The notes beneath the pieces were generated by a model. That model made no database searches, was not told the origin of the DNA, and saw only the letters and a list, made by a program, of their open reading frames with translations. The position numbers and the translations under genes are program-made. Positions 49,001-59,780 of a stretch of 64,000 bases of DNA are shown piece after piece. The first letter of the stretch is position 1, and each line of letters opens with the position of its first letter. This stretch comes from Cryptomeria japonica (taxonomy: Eukaryota > Streptophyta > Pinopsida > Cupressales > Cupressaceae): NCBI RefSeq assembly GCF_030272615.1, contig NC_081410.1:574193241-574257240 (forward strand), in the 5' to 3' direction.

Positions 49001-50229
49001 TCAAGGTATATCAAATGGATGTTAAATCTGCATTTTTGAATGGTATACTAGAAGAAGAAGTTCATATAGAACAACCTGAAGGATTTGTTGAAGACAAGAG
49101 TAAAGATCAAGTATGAAAACTAAACAAAGCTTTATATGGTTTGAAACAAGCACCTAGAGCATGGTATGAGATATTGTACTCTTACTTAATCAAGATTGGT
49201 TTTATACAGACAAGTGAAAACAACAATATGTACATGAAGAATGATGAGAACAATGGAATACTAATCTCAGCCATATTTGTTGATGATATTATTTTTTGTG
49301 GTAATGACTCCTTATGCAAGAACTTTGGTAATGAAATGAGCAAAGAATTTGAGATGTCACTAATCGGTGAGATAAAGTATTTTATAGGTTTATAGATACT
49401 GCAAATGAAAGATGAGATTTTCATTACTCAATCCAAGTACATAAAGGAAATCTTGAAGAAATCTGGAATGGAGGATTCTAAACCAGTAAGTACTCCTATG
49501 ACTACTAACTGTAAACTATCAAAGAATGATGAACCTGCATTTGTTGATGAGACACTTTACCGATCTATGATTGGAAAGTTGCAATATGTTGTGCATAGTA
49601 GACTAGATATAGCACATGCAGTAGGTATTGTTGCAAGATTCTCTGCAGATCCCAAGGAAACACATATGACAACAATCAAGAGAATTTTCAGATACCTGAG
49701 AGGCACTAAAGATTACGGCTTAGTATATGAAAATATAAATGATTTTGATTTAAAAGTTTATATTGATGTTGACTGGGCAGGCAACATTGATGATAGGAAA
49801 AGCACAAGTGGTGGAGCTTTCTTTTTAGGAGAAAGACTAGTGAGTTGGCTTAGCAAGAAACAAGGATGTATCTCATAGTCAACAACAGAAGATGAATATG
49901 TTGCTGCAGCATTGAATTGTACCAATATAGCATGGATCAAACAACTGTTGGAAGTTATAAATGATAAAGTTACCGGGCCAGTAACTATATTTTGGGATAA
50001 TACTAGTGCCATTAACATTTCAAAGAATCCAGTAATGCACTCAAAGACAAAGCATATATCTATAAAGTATCATTATCTCACAGAAGAAGTTCAAGAGAAG
50101 AAAGTTGTGCTGGAATATATCAGTTCAAAGGAGCAATTAGCAGACATCTTCACAAAGCCATTGCCAAGGGACACTTTTGAGTATCTCAGAAGCAAGTTAG
50201 GGGTCCTACCCCTATCTTCTACTCACTGA
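46040..50229 (+). pseudogene. Element C Copia polyprotein, stop-riddled
   Basis: Starts at ATG 46040 (MYKRDAPKL) and ends at the TGA 50227-50229. UBN2-type gag covers 46040-46850, with a partly damaged zinc knuckle (KCFNCDKI, stop, HMASNC) near 46889-46930. The protease has an intact WIIDSGCSHHM (47180-47212). The integrase has VHTDLCG, VDDYSRMM and RSDRGGEF (47740-47960), then TPQQNGIAERRNR. One frameshift near 48105 shifts the rest. Reverse transcriptase (48700-49395) has [39 protein letters not shown], and FVDDI in place of YVDD. RNase H (49740-50200) ends IADIFTKPLPRDTF-like. About eleven in-frame stops are visible, many being TAG where CAG or TGG is expected. It is close to B in every domain. 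Confidence 0.9.
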
Positions 50230-50717
50230 CTGAGTTTGGTGAAAGCATCAATTAGATGAATCTATAGAATATTATGTGTGGATTGATGCTGATTTACGTA
50301 CTTTAGAAGGCTTTCTAAAGATGTGTAGGAAATAGTGAATAGAGACAAGTTGCTCTGACCGAGACTGAGATGATACACAACAAGGCAAATCACTTCACAA
50401 GGGAAGAAATCATGATTTAGTTCTTTTACTTTTTGGCATTATTGTCAAAGGGGGAGAAGACTAAATGGTTGACTGAATGAAGAAAACCCTGAATGATGAA
50501 AATAACAGAAGACTAATGACAGGGGGAGAAGGTTGCAAAAATAGAGAAGACTAAATGCAAGACAATAGCTCAGAAGCCTAATGAAAAAGGGGAGAAGAAT
50601 TTAGAATATTTTAACATCTCAAGGATAACAGGAGAAGTCTAACAGCAATCTAAATCCGAATCAATTTGAATATCTTGTTGGTATTACCATTTAAAAGTTG
50701 GTTTTGCCATCAATGCC
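50230..50717 (+). other. Element C 3' non-coding region
   Basis: About 490 bases with repeated purine tracts (AAAGGGGGAGAAGA near 50450, AGGGGGAGAAGG near 50520, AAAGGGGAGAAG near 50587), each resembling the true PPT. No coding sequence. Confidence 0.65.
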
Positions 50718-50729
50718 AAAGGGGGAGAT
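50718..50729 (+). promoter_or_regulatory. Element C polypurine tract
   Basis: AAAGGGGGAGAT immediately before the LTR start TGTTTGC. Confidence 0.88.
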
Positions 50730-52248
50730 TGTTTGCATTTCAGTAGAAAGAAAGATTGTTGATATTCATTGAGGATATTGAGAAGGTTGTTGAAGATTAT
50801 TTGATATAACTGAAGAAGGATGATAACTATCTTTATAACATTATTTTGTCATTGATGTCAAGAAATTGATTTTCTGATTCAGTATGATGTTGCCATATCT
50901 TGAGAAGATTGATTTAAAGAGAATTAAGATGTCAATAAAGACATAGAAATAATGTGATGAATAAGGGGAGGAATAAGATATTCAATGGGCAACTATTATC
51001 GAGTTAGACAATGATGAGATCATGATGTTTAGATTGTTTTGATATCCTACATATATTGTTGATTGTAAGGTTAATACTATACTATGTCACCGAGCAAAGA
51101 ACCTAATCGGTAAACCCTAAGGAACCTAGTCAATAAACCCTAAGGTTATCGATATCAGTTAATGAAGGCGGAATGTCTACCGAGTAAAGTTTAGTATTTA
51201 CCGAGTTGCAACCGAGTTATGACAGATCACATTGGATGAATAAAAACATTATTTAATGAAGGATAATGATTAGCTGGAGATGTATAAATGATTGGTATGT
51301 CATGCATGAAGTTTGTTAAGAATCTATGGCAAAGGAAAATCGGCAGGAAAATCTACAGCTTAGATTGAACTGCAATAACCTTGTGCAAGTTCCAAGAAAG
51401 GAATGCAAGTCCCTAAGCGAGGTAAAACATTTTCAAATCGAATGATACATTGAACCTAGTCAAGATTGATGATCTGATGGCTAAGATTGATCATGGGAAA
51501 TGTGATCAAGGAGATTTAGCGGTTAGCAATTGTTTATAAATAAGAAATTGTTGATAAACAATGTATGCGGGCAAGTGTAAGCACATGGATGCTACATAGT
51601 GATTATCGAGCACAAAAGCTTGAAGACCTGTTTGAATAACATAGTAGAGAGCCCAACAGAGGGACAAGATAAGTCCTATGACTAGATTGTTTTGAGCAAA
51701 TAAGAATCTGCTTTAGCATTTTAGATGTGAAGTTGCAGATATATTTTTATTACTGTTATTTTGTAAGTGATAGAAAATCTCTTAACTGAGTAGACTTAAT
51801 AGTCTTATTTGTAAACCCTCTAGCAAGGTATTATTCTAAATGAGTGTTTGAAATCCTTTGACAAGGTCACTTCTAACAAAGTGAAGATCCTAACAGATCT
51901 GAGGGAAATCCTTTAACCGGGTCACATCTAGCACTGTGTTTGTAATCTTTAACAGGATTTGCTTTTAACCGAGCATACTCTAGAAGAGTATATTTCTTAG
52001 TGGGTCCAAAATCCCACAGTGGTTTCTCCCTATTTGGGTTTCCATGTTAAATCTGGTGTTATATGTGTTATGATGATTATGTGTTCATGAGTTAGCATGT
52101 TTAGCAGTTTTTGGTTATGTTGCTGAAGTATAAGTTACCGAGGTTGAATCTGTTGATTTTATGGAAGATTAAGTTTGTATGATTCACCCCCCCTCCCATC
52201 TTGTTAGCTATTGGCATCTGTACTTTACATTTAGTATCAAAACTTACA
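50730..52248 (+). repeat. Element C 3' LTR
   Basis: 1519 bp, very similar to the 5' LTR. It is longer by a tandem duplication of about 24 bases (AACCTAGTCAATAAACCC repeat near 51100-51145) and by a ~40-base segment near 51492-51530 (CATGGGAAATGTGATC...) missing from the 5' copy. TATAAATA is at 51535-51542. Confidence 0.9.
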
Positions 52249-52253
52249 CAAAG

Positions 52254-52942
52254 ATCAACCACTTGAACAATATAATGATATCCATGAAATAACATGGACC
52301 TAATTCAAATATACAAACACTCAACACCATCGATAATCATGCCAAGATCAATCACAACATGCTACACCACTAGAAAATCCGCATAACACAAAGAACATCA
52401 CCGGTTTAACAAAATACCAAGAAAAAACACAATGATCAATGCGGATCACCAAAACAAATAGGAAATGCTTAGGAAACACTAGAAAGAACGTTAGAACCAT
52501 CAGTAATAGCTACACCAACACCACTTATCAAATCTTCATCGATCAACATCTGAACCTCAAGAATACACAAATATCAAGAACTGTCACAAAGAAGAGATAA
52601 CTTGCAGAGACCAAACTATGAATCATCTAAAAAGAAGATACAAAAGATCATCCCAAACAATATCTCAAAAAATTAGCTCAAGATCTGATCATAGTAGAAT
52701 ATATTGGAGGAAATACTGAACTCTGCAAAGCACTGACCAGATAAACAAACTACATAACCAAATCATATGATATGATCAATTAAGCTTACCAGAACATAAA
52801 AACTAATACATAAGAATATAATGATACTATAAATATTCCATACACCAAACCAAAATCCTATTAAACAAATTAGCAATCACCGGAGCAGGAATATGTTGAC
52901 ATCAATGACAACAACATATCCTAGTAGCAAAAATGTCCAACA
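52254..52942 (-). repeat. Element D 3' LTR, right part
   Basis: Continuation of the D LTR after element C. It ends on the plus strand in GTCCAACA, so in element orientation the LTR starts TGTTGGACATTTTTGC, directly after the PPT at 52943-52956 (minus strand CCAAAGGGGGAGAT). Confidence 0.75.
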
Positions 52943-52956
52943 ATCTCCCCCTTTGG

Positions 52957-53270
52957 AAATGATGGCATATGAATGTGAAAAATAATCAATGCAAAGAAAG
53001 AAAACATCTCCAAAAAAATCCTCCTAAGCTCAAGAAGATAAAACAATTTTTCACATGCTTCTCTCCCCCTTTAACAACAATGCCAAAGACAAAATACAGA
53101 TTATGCTTCTCTCTCCAAAACTCATCCTCTAAGAAGGATAATCCCCCCCTTAGGATAAAATCACAATAGATCATCTAAAACACATACTGACTACTCTAAC
53201 TGAGTAGTAGTATCAATTCACCAACCCGGATAGAAAGATAAGGCTCTGAAATCCACTTGATTGATGCAAC
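52957..53270 (-). other. Element D 3' non-coding region
   Basis: Spacer between the end of RNase H and the PPT, with extra purine-rich tracts on the minus strand near 53060-53075 and 53140-53150. No coding sequence. Confidence 0.55.
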
Positions 53271-54178
53271 TCAATGCATCGAGTTGTCATGAGGAGAGGT
53301 AGATAACCCTAACTTGTCTCTCAAATAGACAAATGTATCTATAGGCAAAGGTTTAGTGAAAATATCAGCAATCTATTCCTTTGTAGATACATACTCCAAC
53401 TTCACTTCCTTTTCATTGACTTTTTCTCCCAGGAAATGATATTTGATTGACACATGTTTAGTTTTTGAATGTTGCACCAGATTCTTTGACATATTAATAG
53501 AACTAGAATTATCATAATATATGACAATAGGCTCATCATAGATAACTTTGATATCCTTCAACATTTGCTTCATCCATACTACCTAAGTGCAGCTACCAGT
53601 AGCAACAATATACTCAGCTTCACCAGTAGATAAGGATACTGAATCTTGTTTCTCGCTAGCCCATGAAACCAATTTCTTACCTAAAAAGAGTGCACCACTG
53701 GAGGTACTCTTTTGGTCATCAACATCACCAACCCAATCAACATCAGTGTAAGCACATAACATGAAATCATCATTCCTCAGATATCACAAACCATAATCCA
53801 TAGTCCCCTTCAAATATCTAAATATCCTCTTAACATCAGTGACATGACTCTCTTTTAGATTAACTTGATATCTAGAAGCCATGCACACAACATGCATAAT
53901 GTTCGGTCTAGTTTGAGTAAGATATAGCAGTCCACCAACCATAGATCTGTACAAACTTTGATTAGCTTTCAAAGATTCATTATTTTTAGACAATTTGTAG
54001 CCAGTCAGCATAGGAGTTCCAATCAGTTTGGAGTCATCCAACCCAAACTTCTTCAATAATTCCTTCATATATTTATCTTGAAATATAAATATACCTTTTC
54101 CAGTCTGTGAAATCTGCAATCCTAAGAAAAATTTCATCTCTCTTATCATATACATCTCGAATTCTTTCTACATATCAC
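53271..54178 (-). pseudogene. Element D fragment: end of reverse transcriptase and RNase H
   Basis: In element order it shows EMKFFLGLQI, LYRSMVGGLLYLTQTRPNI and KRIFRYLKGTMDYGL (54155-53784), the connection region of Copia reverse transcriptase. It continues with DVDWVGDVDDQKSTS and RNase H (YYDNSSSINMSKN, HSKTKHVSIKYHFL, ending IADIFTKPLP-like), and stops at the TGA 53271-53273. Several stops interrupt it, including TAG at 53373 where the family has CAG. The catalytic YVDD part lies upstream, on the far side of the E1 insertion. Confidence 0.82.
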
Positions 54179-55371
54179 TGTAAAGCGGAAAATCACGAGC
54201 GAACCCTAAGTGTTCCCCCCACCACTCCGAGGAGAGGGGAAGGAGGTCACTAGGGTTGACGGTTTTCACTTAGGGGAGACTTTACATTCAAAAGAGGGGT
54301 TGAAACCCACAAGATCCAATCCCACACAATGCAAGATTGGATTCTAAATGAGTTTCAAGGGTTAAGACAGCAAGGCTACCCTCTTTTGTAAAGAATGTAG
54401 ATAGAATAATTAAGCTAGGAATGCATGTAAAGTAAGAAAGATTCACTTATAAATAGAGATAGGAATATAGGATGAAGCTACGGACCTGGAATTAGTAGTA
54501 AAATGTCGAGACAGCACTGTCCTGCAAATTTGAGCGAAAGTTGACCGGACGATGGCGCCCGACGTGCACACGGTCCTCCGAAAAATCCGCGAAACGAAGG
54601 GGGATCTGTTCGTCTCTGCACAAGGATTCCAGATCTTCAATTACAGCCGCGTACCTGCAACCTACACACAGAAAAGTGAAGAGGATTGGGGGGTTAGGGA
54701 TTAGGGGTTTGCCCTTAGGTCAAACCCTGGTTTTGGAATTAACCAAGAAATGAGAAATGCTAAAAATGACTGTAATGCAAAACAAGTACTAGTACCTTGT
54801 TGTAAGAATGTTTGTATTCTTACATGCGAAGGTGTAAATGTTGTTGTATGTTGTATGTTGTAAGTGATCTCCTCTTCAATGGTTGAATCCTTGTCTTGAA
54901 TGCAACACTTAGCCTTGAATGGAGACTTAGAATGATCAATTTGCTTGAAGGAATGCTTGAATGCTTGAATGCTTGAATGTTTGAATGTTTGAATATCGCT
55001 TCTGCCTTTTTTCCATCTTCTAAATGAGAGAGGAAAATGTAGTTTATATACTTGTCAATTAGGGTTGATAGACTGAATTTTCCGACCTTAGGCCAACCAG
55101 GAAAGGTTATTTTCCAATTTGCAAACTTAAAGACCCGAGACCCAAAAGAGACCGGGCCCAAAAATAGGGCCAGGGACCAGGGCGCTGGGCACCATGGTTC
55201 CACCTCCAGGGACAACAGGGTGCAAGGAGGATCAGGCCAGGGTGTTGAAAAATGCAGTTTTTGATGTCGTGAACAAGTTTCGGGGTCTCCATTCAGGTTC
55301 AGTGTTGCGTCGCCATCGTGAAGACCCAAATGCAGTCAAAATTGCAAGTGTCACAATTTTAGGATGCTACA
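54179..55371 (-). repeat. Element E1 3' LTR
   Basis: About 1.19 kb, ending TGTAAAGCGG...GCTACA on the plus strand. It is the inverted counterpart of 58510-59758. It holds a TATATAAA box (complement at 55043-55050), GAATGCTTGAATGCTTGAATG repeats at 54950-55000 and one copy of the hairpin motif (54547-54576). Confidence 0.88.
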
Positions 55372-55386
55372 TTTAGCCCCCACTTT
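55372..55386 (-). promoter_or_regulatory. Element E1 polypurine tract
   Basis: The minus strand AAAGTGGGGGCTAAA abuts the LTR start TGTAGCATCC. Confidence 0.75.
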
Positions 55387-55425
55387 AGCGGGAGTATAAG
55401 CGTACGCTCATACTTCCAGTAAAGT
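55382..55425. other. Hairpin-forming inverted repeat overlapping the E1 PPT
   Basis: Arms ACTTTAGCGGGAGTAT and ATACTTCCAGTAAAGT (13 of 16 positions pair) enclose the perfect palindrome AGCGTACGCT. A second inverted repeat lies at 55684-55697 and 55712-55725 (TTAAAGCGATCGC against GGTGATTGCTTTAA). Confidence 0.7.
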
Positions 55426-56112
55426 ACAAGGAAACAACATTGAAAGACTTTCACCACGTCAAGGAGGCAAGACACACCAAGCCCCCAGTGGACTAAGGAT
55501 CTTACGACTTCGATTGACAAAGTAAAAGGGAAGATCATGAGGGAGAACCATGACTGTCAGTAGTAAGGTTCCCTCACTATGAGTCATGCAAGAAAAATAC
55601 CAAAAATTTTCAAGGCAAAGCTAAATTCGCCAAGAAATTTTCAAGTATCCTGAAGGGATAGACGGGGTGTATGCCCCCCTACGTTAAAGCGATCGCACAC
55701 GCCTCGACGGGGGTGATTGCTTTAAGGTAGTGATACACATAAGAAATGAGAAGGGAAGGAGCACGTTATCGCAAAGATTTAGCCCCCAAGTGTGAGATAA
55801 ACCCAAGGATAATAGACACAAAACACAAAGCACGAGGTGACTTCGCTTTCCTCAAGGTCAGTATGCTGTATGATAATTCATTTATATCATATGTATGTAT
55901 GCATAATTGTTCTTCATTCCCCAATCAAGGAAGGTCACCTAGAAGAAGGGAACACATGTCTTTTGAGTCAACATGAGAGAGACCAAAAGAGATCTCAATG
56001 CTTTGCATCATCCTCAAGTAGACAACACTAAGGACAACAAATAGAAGAATGAGAATAACACATAGAAGAAGTAACAAAAGAGAGGAGGAGAGAGTCTGCT
56101 ATGCTAATGAAA
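55387..56112 (-). other. Element E1 3' non-coding region
   Basis: About 725 bases between the end of the gag-pro frame and the PPT. Contains the two inverted repeats above. I found no reverse transcriptase, RNase H or integrase motif in any frame. Confidence 0.6.
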
Positions 56113-58509
56113 CTAGTCTAGCACGTCATCTACCCCCCGATCTTGCTGATCAATGTTTCGGGAAGGCAGGGAACACGCTAGAGGAGGAACATCCAACACA
56201 GCAGATGGAGCTATCACAAGATCCAAACAAGGGCTATGTTCATGTTCCAAGCCACGTTGTTCTTGTCTAGGAGCTAGGATAAGTGCTTTAGAAAATTCAT
56301 TAGATAAATGGTTATCAACATCAACAAATTCATATTCACTATCAGAAGCAAGAGAAGTAACATTTTCATCATGAATAACATTTTCATCTATATCATCATC
56401 AAGATTTATAAAAATAGGATCTTTAACTCGCACAAGATCAAGACCATCATGCATCTTATTTTAAGGAGATCTTGGAGAAAATGGAATAATGCTTGTTGAA
56501 GGTGTTTTTGGGGATTGCAAAGTTTGAGAAGTAGCTTCTTGAGCTCTAAGACGATGCTTTCGTCGACGTTCACGCGCAGAACAATTTCGTCTAGTCTTAG
56601 TAGGAAGTTGAGAAGATTGAGGAGGAGGAATGTTCTCATCCCTATCACTTGGGTGTTTAGGTTGTGGTCTCTTAGGCTGGATAATAGGAGAAGAGGAAGG
56701 TCTCTTCTCTTTATAAAAGGAAGGAGGAGGAACTGCTCCATATAAAGGAGGAATATTTGGTTTAGGAAGAAGACCAAGTCCATCATGACGAGGAGGTATA
56801 GCCCTACTTTTAGAAAGTTTATTAGGCATAGACGTAGTCACATCCATAGGGATGGGTTGGGAATCTTCTTGAGGAAAGACATTAGTTTTATCTTTCAAAG
56901 GAAGAAATTCCTTCTCAAGAACGATAGGAATATCAAGTTTGGGTGTTCTAGGTTCACTTAGAGATAGGATCATATCTGTTTTCCACTTTTGATAAGATTT
57001 GAAAAGATGATCACTTCACGGAGGAAAAGATTGGAATTGTTTAGGCCAAAAATAATCAATAGGAACGCTAGAAGTTCTTTCAGCTGGTTTAAAGAGACTA
57101 TGATTGATAGTAACAACTTCACCATTATGGGGAAATTTCAAACACTTATGAATAGGAGAAGCAATAGCTTTCATGGAAGATAGCCAAGGATAGCCAAGCT
57201 TCACACGAAATTGTTCGGATGAAGGAATAATAGAAAAGTTCACATCAAGGGATTTGTTATGGACTTCAATAGGTAATGTAATAGAACCAATTGCAGGAGA
57301 AGAAAATGCATCGAATAATTTCACAACCACATCTATTTTGTCATAGACCACTTGATTCAATTGCAAAGTAAAAAGAAATTCTTCAGTAATAACATTAACC
57401 ATGCAAGCAAGATCAATAAGCACTCCACGGCAAGGTGTATTCTTGAATTTTGCAACTATATATAAAGGACCATCAGGTGCCCTGATAGTTTCACTAGAAT
57501 CAAATGTGATGGAAGGTTCTTTAGGGTTTTCTTGCTGTTCTACAAAGTTAATCACATTCGGAGTCATAGACACAAGACCATCAGATGAGAAAGAAGAATC
57601 ATTAGCCTCAATTGCATTAGAGGTATGAGAAGGTAATGGATCAGTAAGAATCTGAAGATTTTGGTTAGGAGGAGCTACAGATGTATTGCCTTTATCATTC
57701 ACTCCTGAAACAGAGATAGTATTATTATCAATCAAATCTTGAATTTTACCCTTTAAAGCAAAACATTTTTCAGTATCATGCCTAGGTTGACGATGAAATT
57801 GACAAAAAGATTTGTTATCAAAATAGGGTGAATTAATCTTTGTAGGATCGATTTGCTTTATAGGAGGGAGAGTAAGCACATTTTGTTCCAATAACTTATT
57901 CATAATACTATGCAATGTTTCATTCAAAGGATTAAACTTTCTTTCTTTCTTGAAAAACTTAGAAATAGGAGGCACACCTGATGCTGCATTCACATTGTTG
58001 TTGATGATGTTTTCATTGAATTTAATGGACTCTCTATTCGGTTTAAACTTCCCAAATGGTTGTTGACTACTATCACCCTTATCACTCAGAGCCATAGGAT
58101 TTACTTGTTCCATTTGACTCACAGTCAGTTGATAATTGTGAAGAGTTGCACACAATTGTTGGAAAGAAGTAAACTCAGAAAACAGAAGTTTATCTCGAAT
58201 ATCTTTTTGTAAATTATAAATAAAGATTCTTTGAATATCATTGTCAGGCACTGGAAAATAAATTTGAGAATACAAATGCTTATATCTACCAATGAAATCA
58301 GTCACTTTTTCTTTAACACCTTGTTTACAATGCATTAAATCAATCAAAGTAACTTTAGGACGTATATTGTTTTGAAATTGTTGAATAAAAGCATTTGCAA
58401 GTTGTTCAAAAGAAGTAATAGAATAAGAAGGCAACGAGCAATACCATTGTAGGGCTTTATCTCTTAATGTCCTAGTAAATAGTTTCGCAAGAAACCTTTG
58501 GTCATAAGC
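56113..58509 (-). pseudogene. Element E1 gag-protease polyprotein, truncated
   Basis: One frame of about 799 codons with only two stops: TGA at 57016-57018, where E2 has CGA, and TAA at 56461-56463. It begins inside the Retrotrans_gag domain (FIGRYKHLYSQIYF, LCATLHNYQL). The knuckle-like motif CQFHRQPRHDTEKC follows near 57818-57777; the Gly of E2 is Arg here. The protease-like segment reads GVLIDLACMVNVITEEF near 57427-57377. A Pro/Lys/Arg-rich tail and an acidic segment (INLDDDIDENVI) end at TAG 56113. The N-terminus is lost at 58509 to the E2 insertion. The knuckle and protease styles fit the Tat/Ogre side of Gypsy; this is an inference from motif style. Confidence 0.82.
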
Positions 58510-59758
58510 TATAGCGTCCTAAAATTGCGACACTTGCAATTTCGACCGCATTTGGGTCTTCACGATGGCGACACAACACTAAACCTGAATGGAGACCCCG
58601 AAACTTGTCCATGACATCAAAAACTGCATTTTCTTGCACCCTGGCCTGATCCTCCTTGCACCATGCTATCACGGGAGGTGGGACCAGAGCGCCCAGTGCC
58701 CTGGTCCCCCAGGACCATGGCGCCCAACGCCCTGGTCCCTGGCCCTATTTTGGGCCCAGTCTCTTATGGGGCTTCGGGTCTTTTAGTTTGCAAATTGGAA
58801 AATATTGTTTCCTGGTCAGCCTAAGGTCAGAAAAATTAGTCTATCAACCCTAATTGACAAGTATATAAACTACATTTCCTCTCTCATTTTAAAGGAGATG
58901 GAAAAAGGCGAAAGCGATACTCAAATATTCAAACATTCAAGCGTTCAAGCATTCAAGCATTCCTTCAAGCAATTGATCATTCTAAGTCTCCATTCAAGGC
59001 TAAGTGTTGCATTCAAGACAAGGATTCAACCATTGAAGAGGAGATCACATACAACATACAACATACAACATACAACATACAACATACAACAACATCTACA
59101 CCTTCGCATGTAAGAATACAAACATTCTTACAACAAGGTACTAGTACTTGTTTTGCATTACAGTCATTTACATTTACAACATTTCTCATTTCTTGGTTAA
59201 TTCCAAAACTGGGGTTTGACCTAAGGGCAAACCCCTAATCCCTAACCCCCCAATCATCTTCGCTTTTCTGTGTGTAGGTTGTAGGTACGCGGCTGAAATT
59301 GAAGATCTGGAATCCTTGTGCAGAGACGAACAGATCCCCCTTTGTTTCGCGGGTTTTTCGGAGGACCGTGTGCACGTCAGGCGCCATCGTCCCGTCAACT
59401 TTTGCTCAAATTTGTAGGATAGTGCCATCTCGACATTTTACTACTAATTCCAGGTCCGTAGCTTCATCCTATATCCCTATCTCAGTTTATAAGTGAATCT
59501 TTCTCACTTTTCATGCATTCCTAGCTTAATCCTTCTATCTACATTCTTTACAAAAGAGGGTAGCCTTGCTGTCTTAACCCTTGAAACTCATTTAGAATCC
59601 AATCTTGCATTGTGTGGGATTGGATCTTATGGGTTTCAACCCCTCTTTTGAATGTAAAGTCTCCCCTAAGTGAAAACTGACAATCCTAAGTGACCCCCTT
59701 TCCCCTTTGGAGTGGTAGAGGGAACACTTAGGGTTCGCTCGCGATTTTCCGCTTTACA
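58510..59758 (+). repeat. Element E2 5' LTR
   Basis: About 1.25 kb, inverted relative to the E1 LTR and similar over its whole length. It starts TATAGCGTCC (E1 has TGTAGCATCC). TATATAAA at 58862-58869 is a good Pol II promoter candidate. Compared with E1 it has an expanded ACATACA-type run at 59048-59093 and a duplicated GCGCCCAnnGCCCTGGTCCC segment near 58689-58740. Confidence 0.88.
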
Positions 59759-59761
59759 TTT

Positions 59762-59780
59762 TGGTGAACCCGACGTGAAC
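59762..59780 (+). promoter_or_regulatory. Element E2 primer-binding-site candidate
   Basis: TGGTGAACCCGACGTGAAC begins three bases after the LTR end GCTTTACA. TGG at the start fits pairing with a tRNA CCA end. It is not the initiator tRNA-Met site used by the Copia elements here, and I could not identify the tRNA. Confidence 0.55.

Larger units (their letters stand above)
44510..52248 (+). mobile_element. Element C: full-length Copia retrotransposon inside the D LTR
   Basis: Complete 7.7-kb Ty1/Copia element with LTRs at 44510-45974 and 50730-52248. A perfect target duplication CAAAG lies at 44505-44509 and 52249-52253. PBS at 45977-45988, PPT at 50718-50729, one polyprotein frame 46040-50229. 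Removing C rejoins the two halves of the D LTR. Confidence 0.93.
43875..54178 (-). mobile_element. Element D: truncated Copia, split by C and cut by E1
   Basis: Minus-strand Copia element. Its 3' LTR spans 43875-44509 plus 52254-52942, with element C and its target duplication inserted between. A PPT follows at 52943-52956. Then come the end of RNase H (from 53271) and a piece of reverse transcriptase up to 54178, where element E1 begins. The rest of D (integrase, gag, 5' LTR) would lie beyond the right edge of the window, past E1 and E2. Confidence 0.8.
54179..58509 (-). mobile_element. Element E1: Gypsy-like gag-pro element, interrupted by E2
   Basis: Minus-strand element inserted in D at 54178/54179. 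It consists of the 3' LTR (54179-55371), PPT (55372-55386), a non-coding 3' region and a gag-protease frame (58509-56113). At 58509 it is cut by the LTR of E2, a second copy of the same family in opposite orientation. Its 5' part must lie beyond the window. Between the protease-like domain and the PPT there is no reverse transcriptase, RNase H or integrase signal, so this copy is probably non-autonomous. Confidence 0.82.

Noticed and set aside
54820-55329. Minus-strand frame of 169 residues in the E1 LTR
   Set aside because: Lies wholly within an LTR and crosses the TATA box and repeat tracts; parallel E2 frames are broken differently.
59048-59093. CRISPR-like or satellite array (ACATACA units)
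   Set aside because: A simple short-period microsatellite inside a plant LTR; no spacers.
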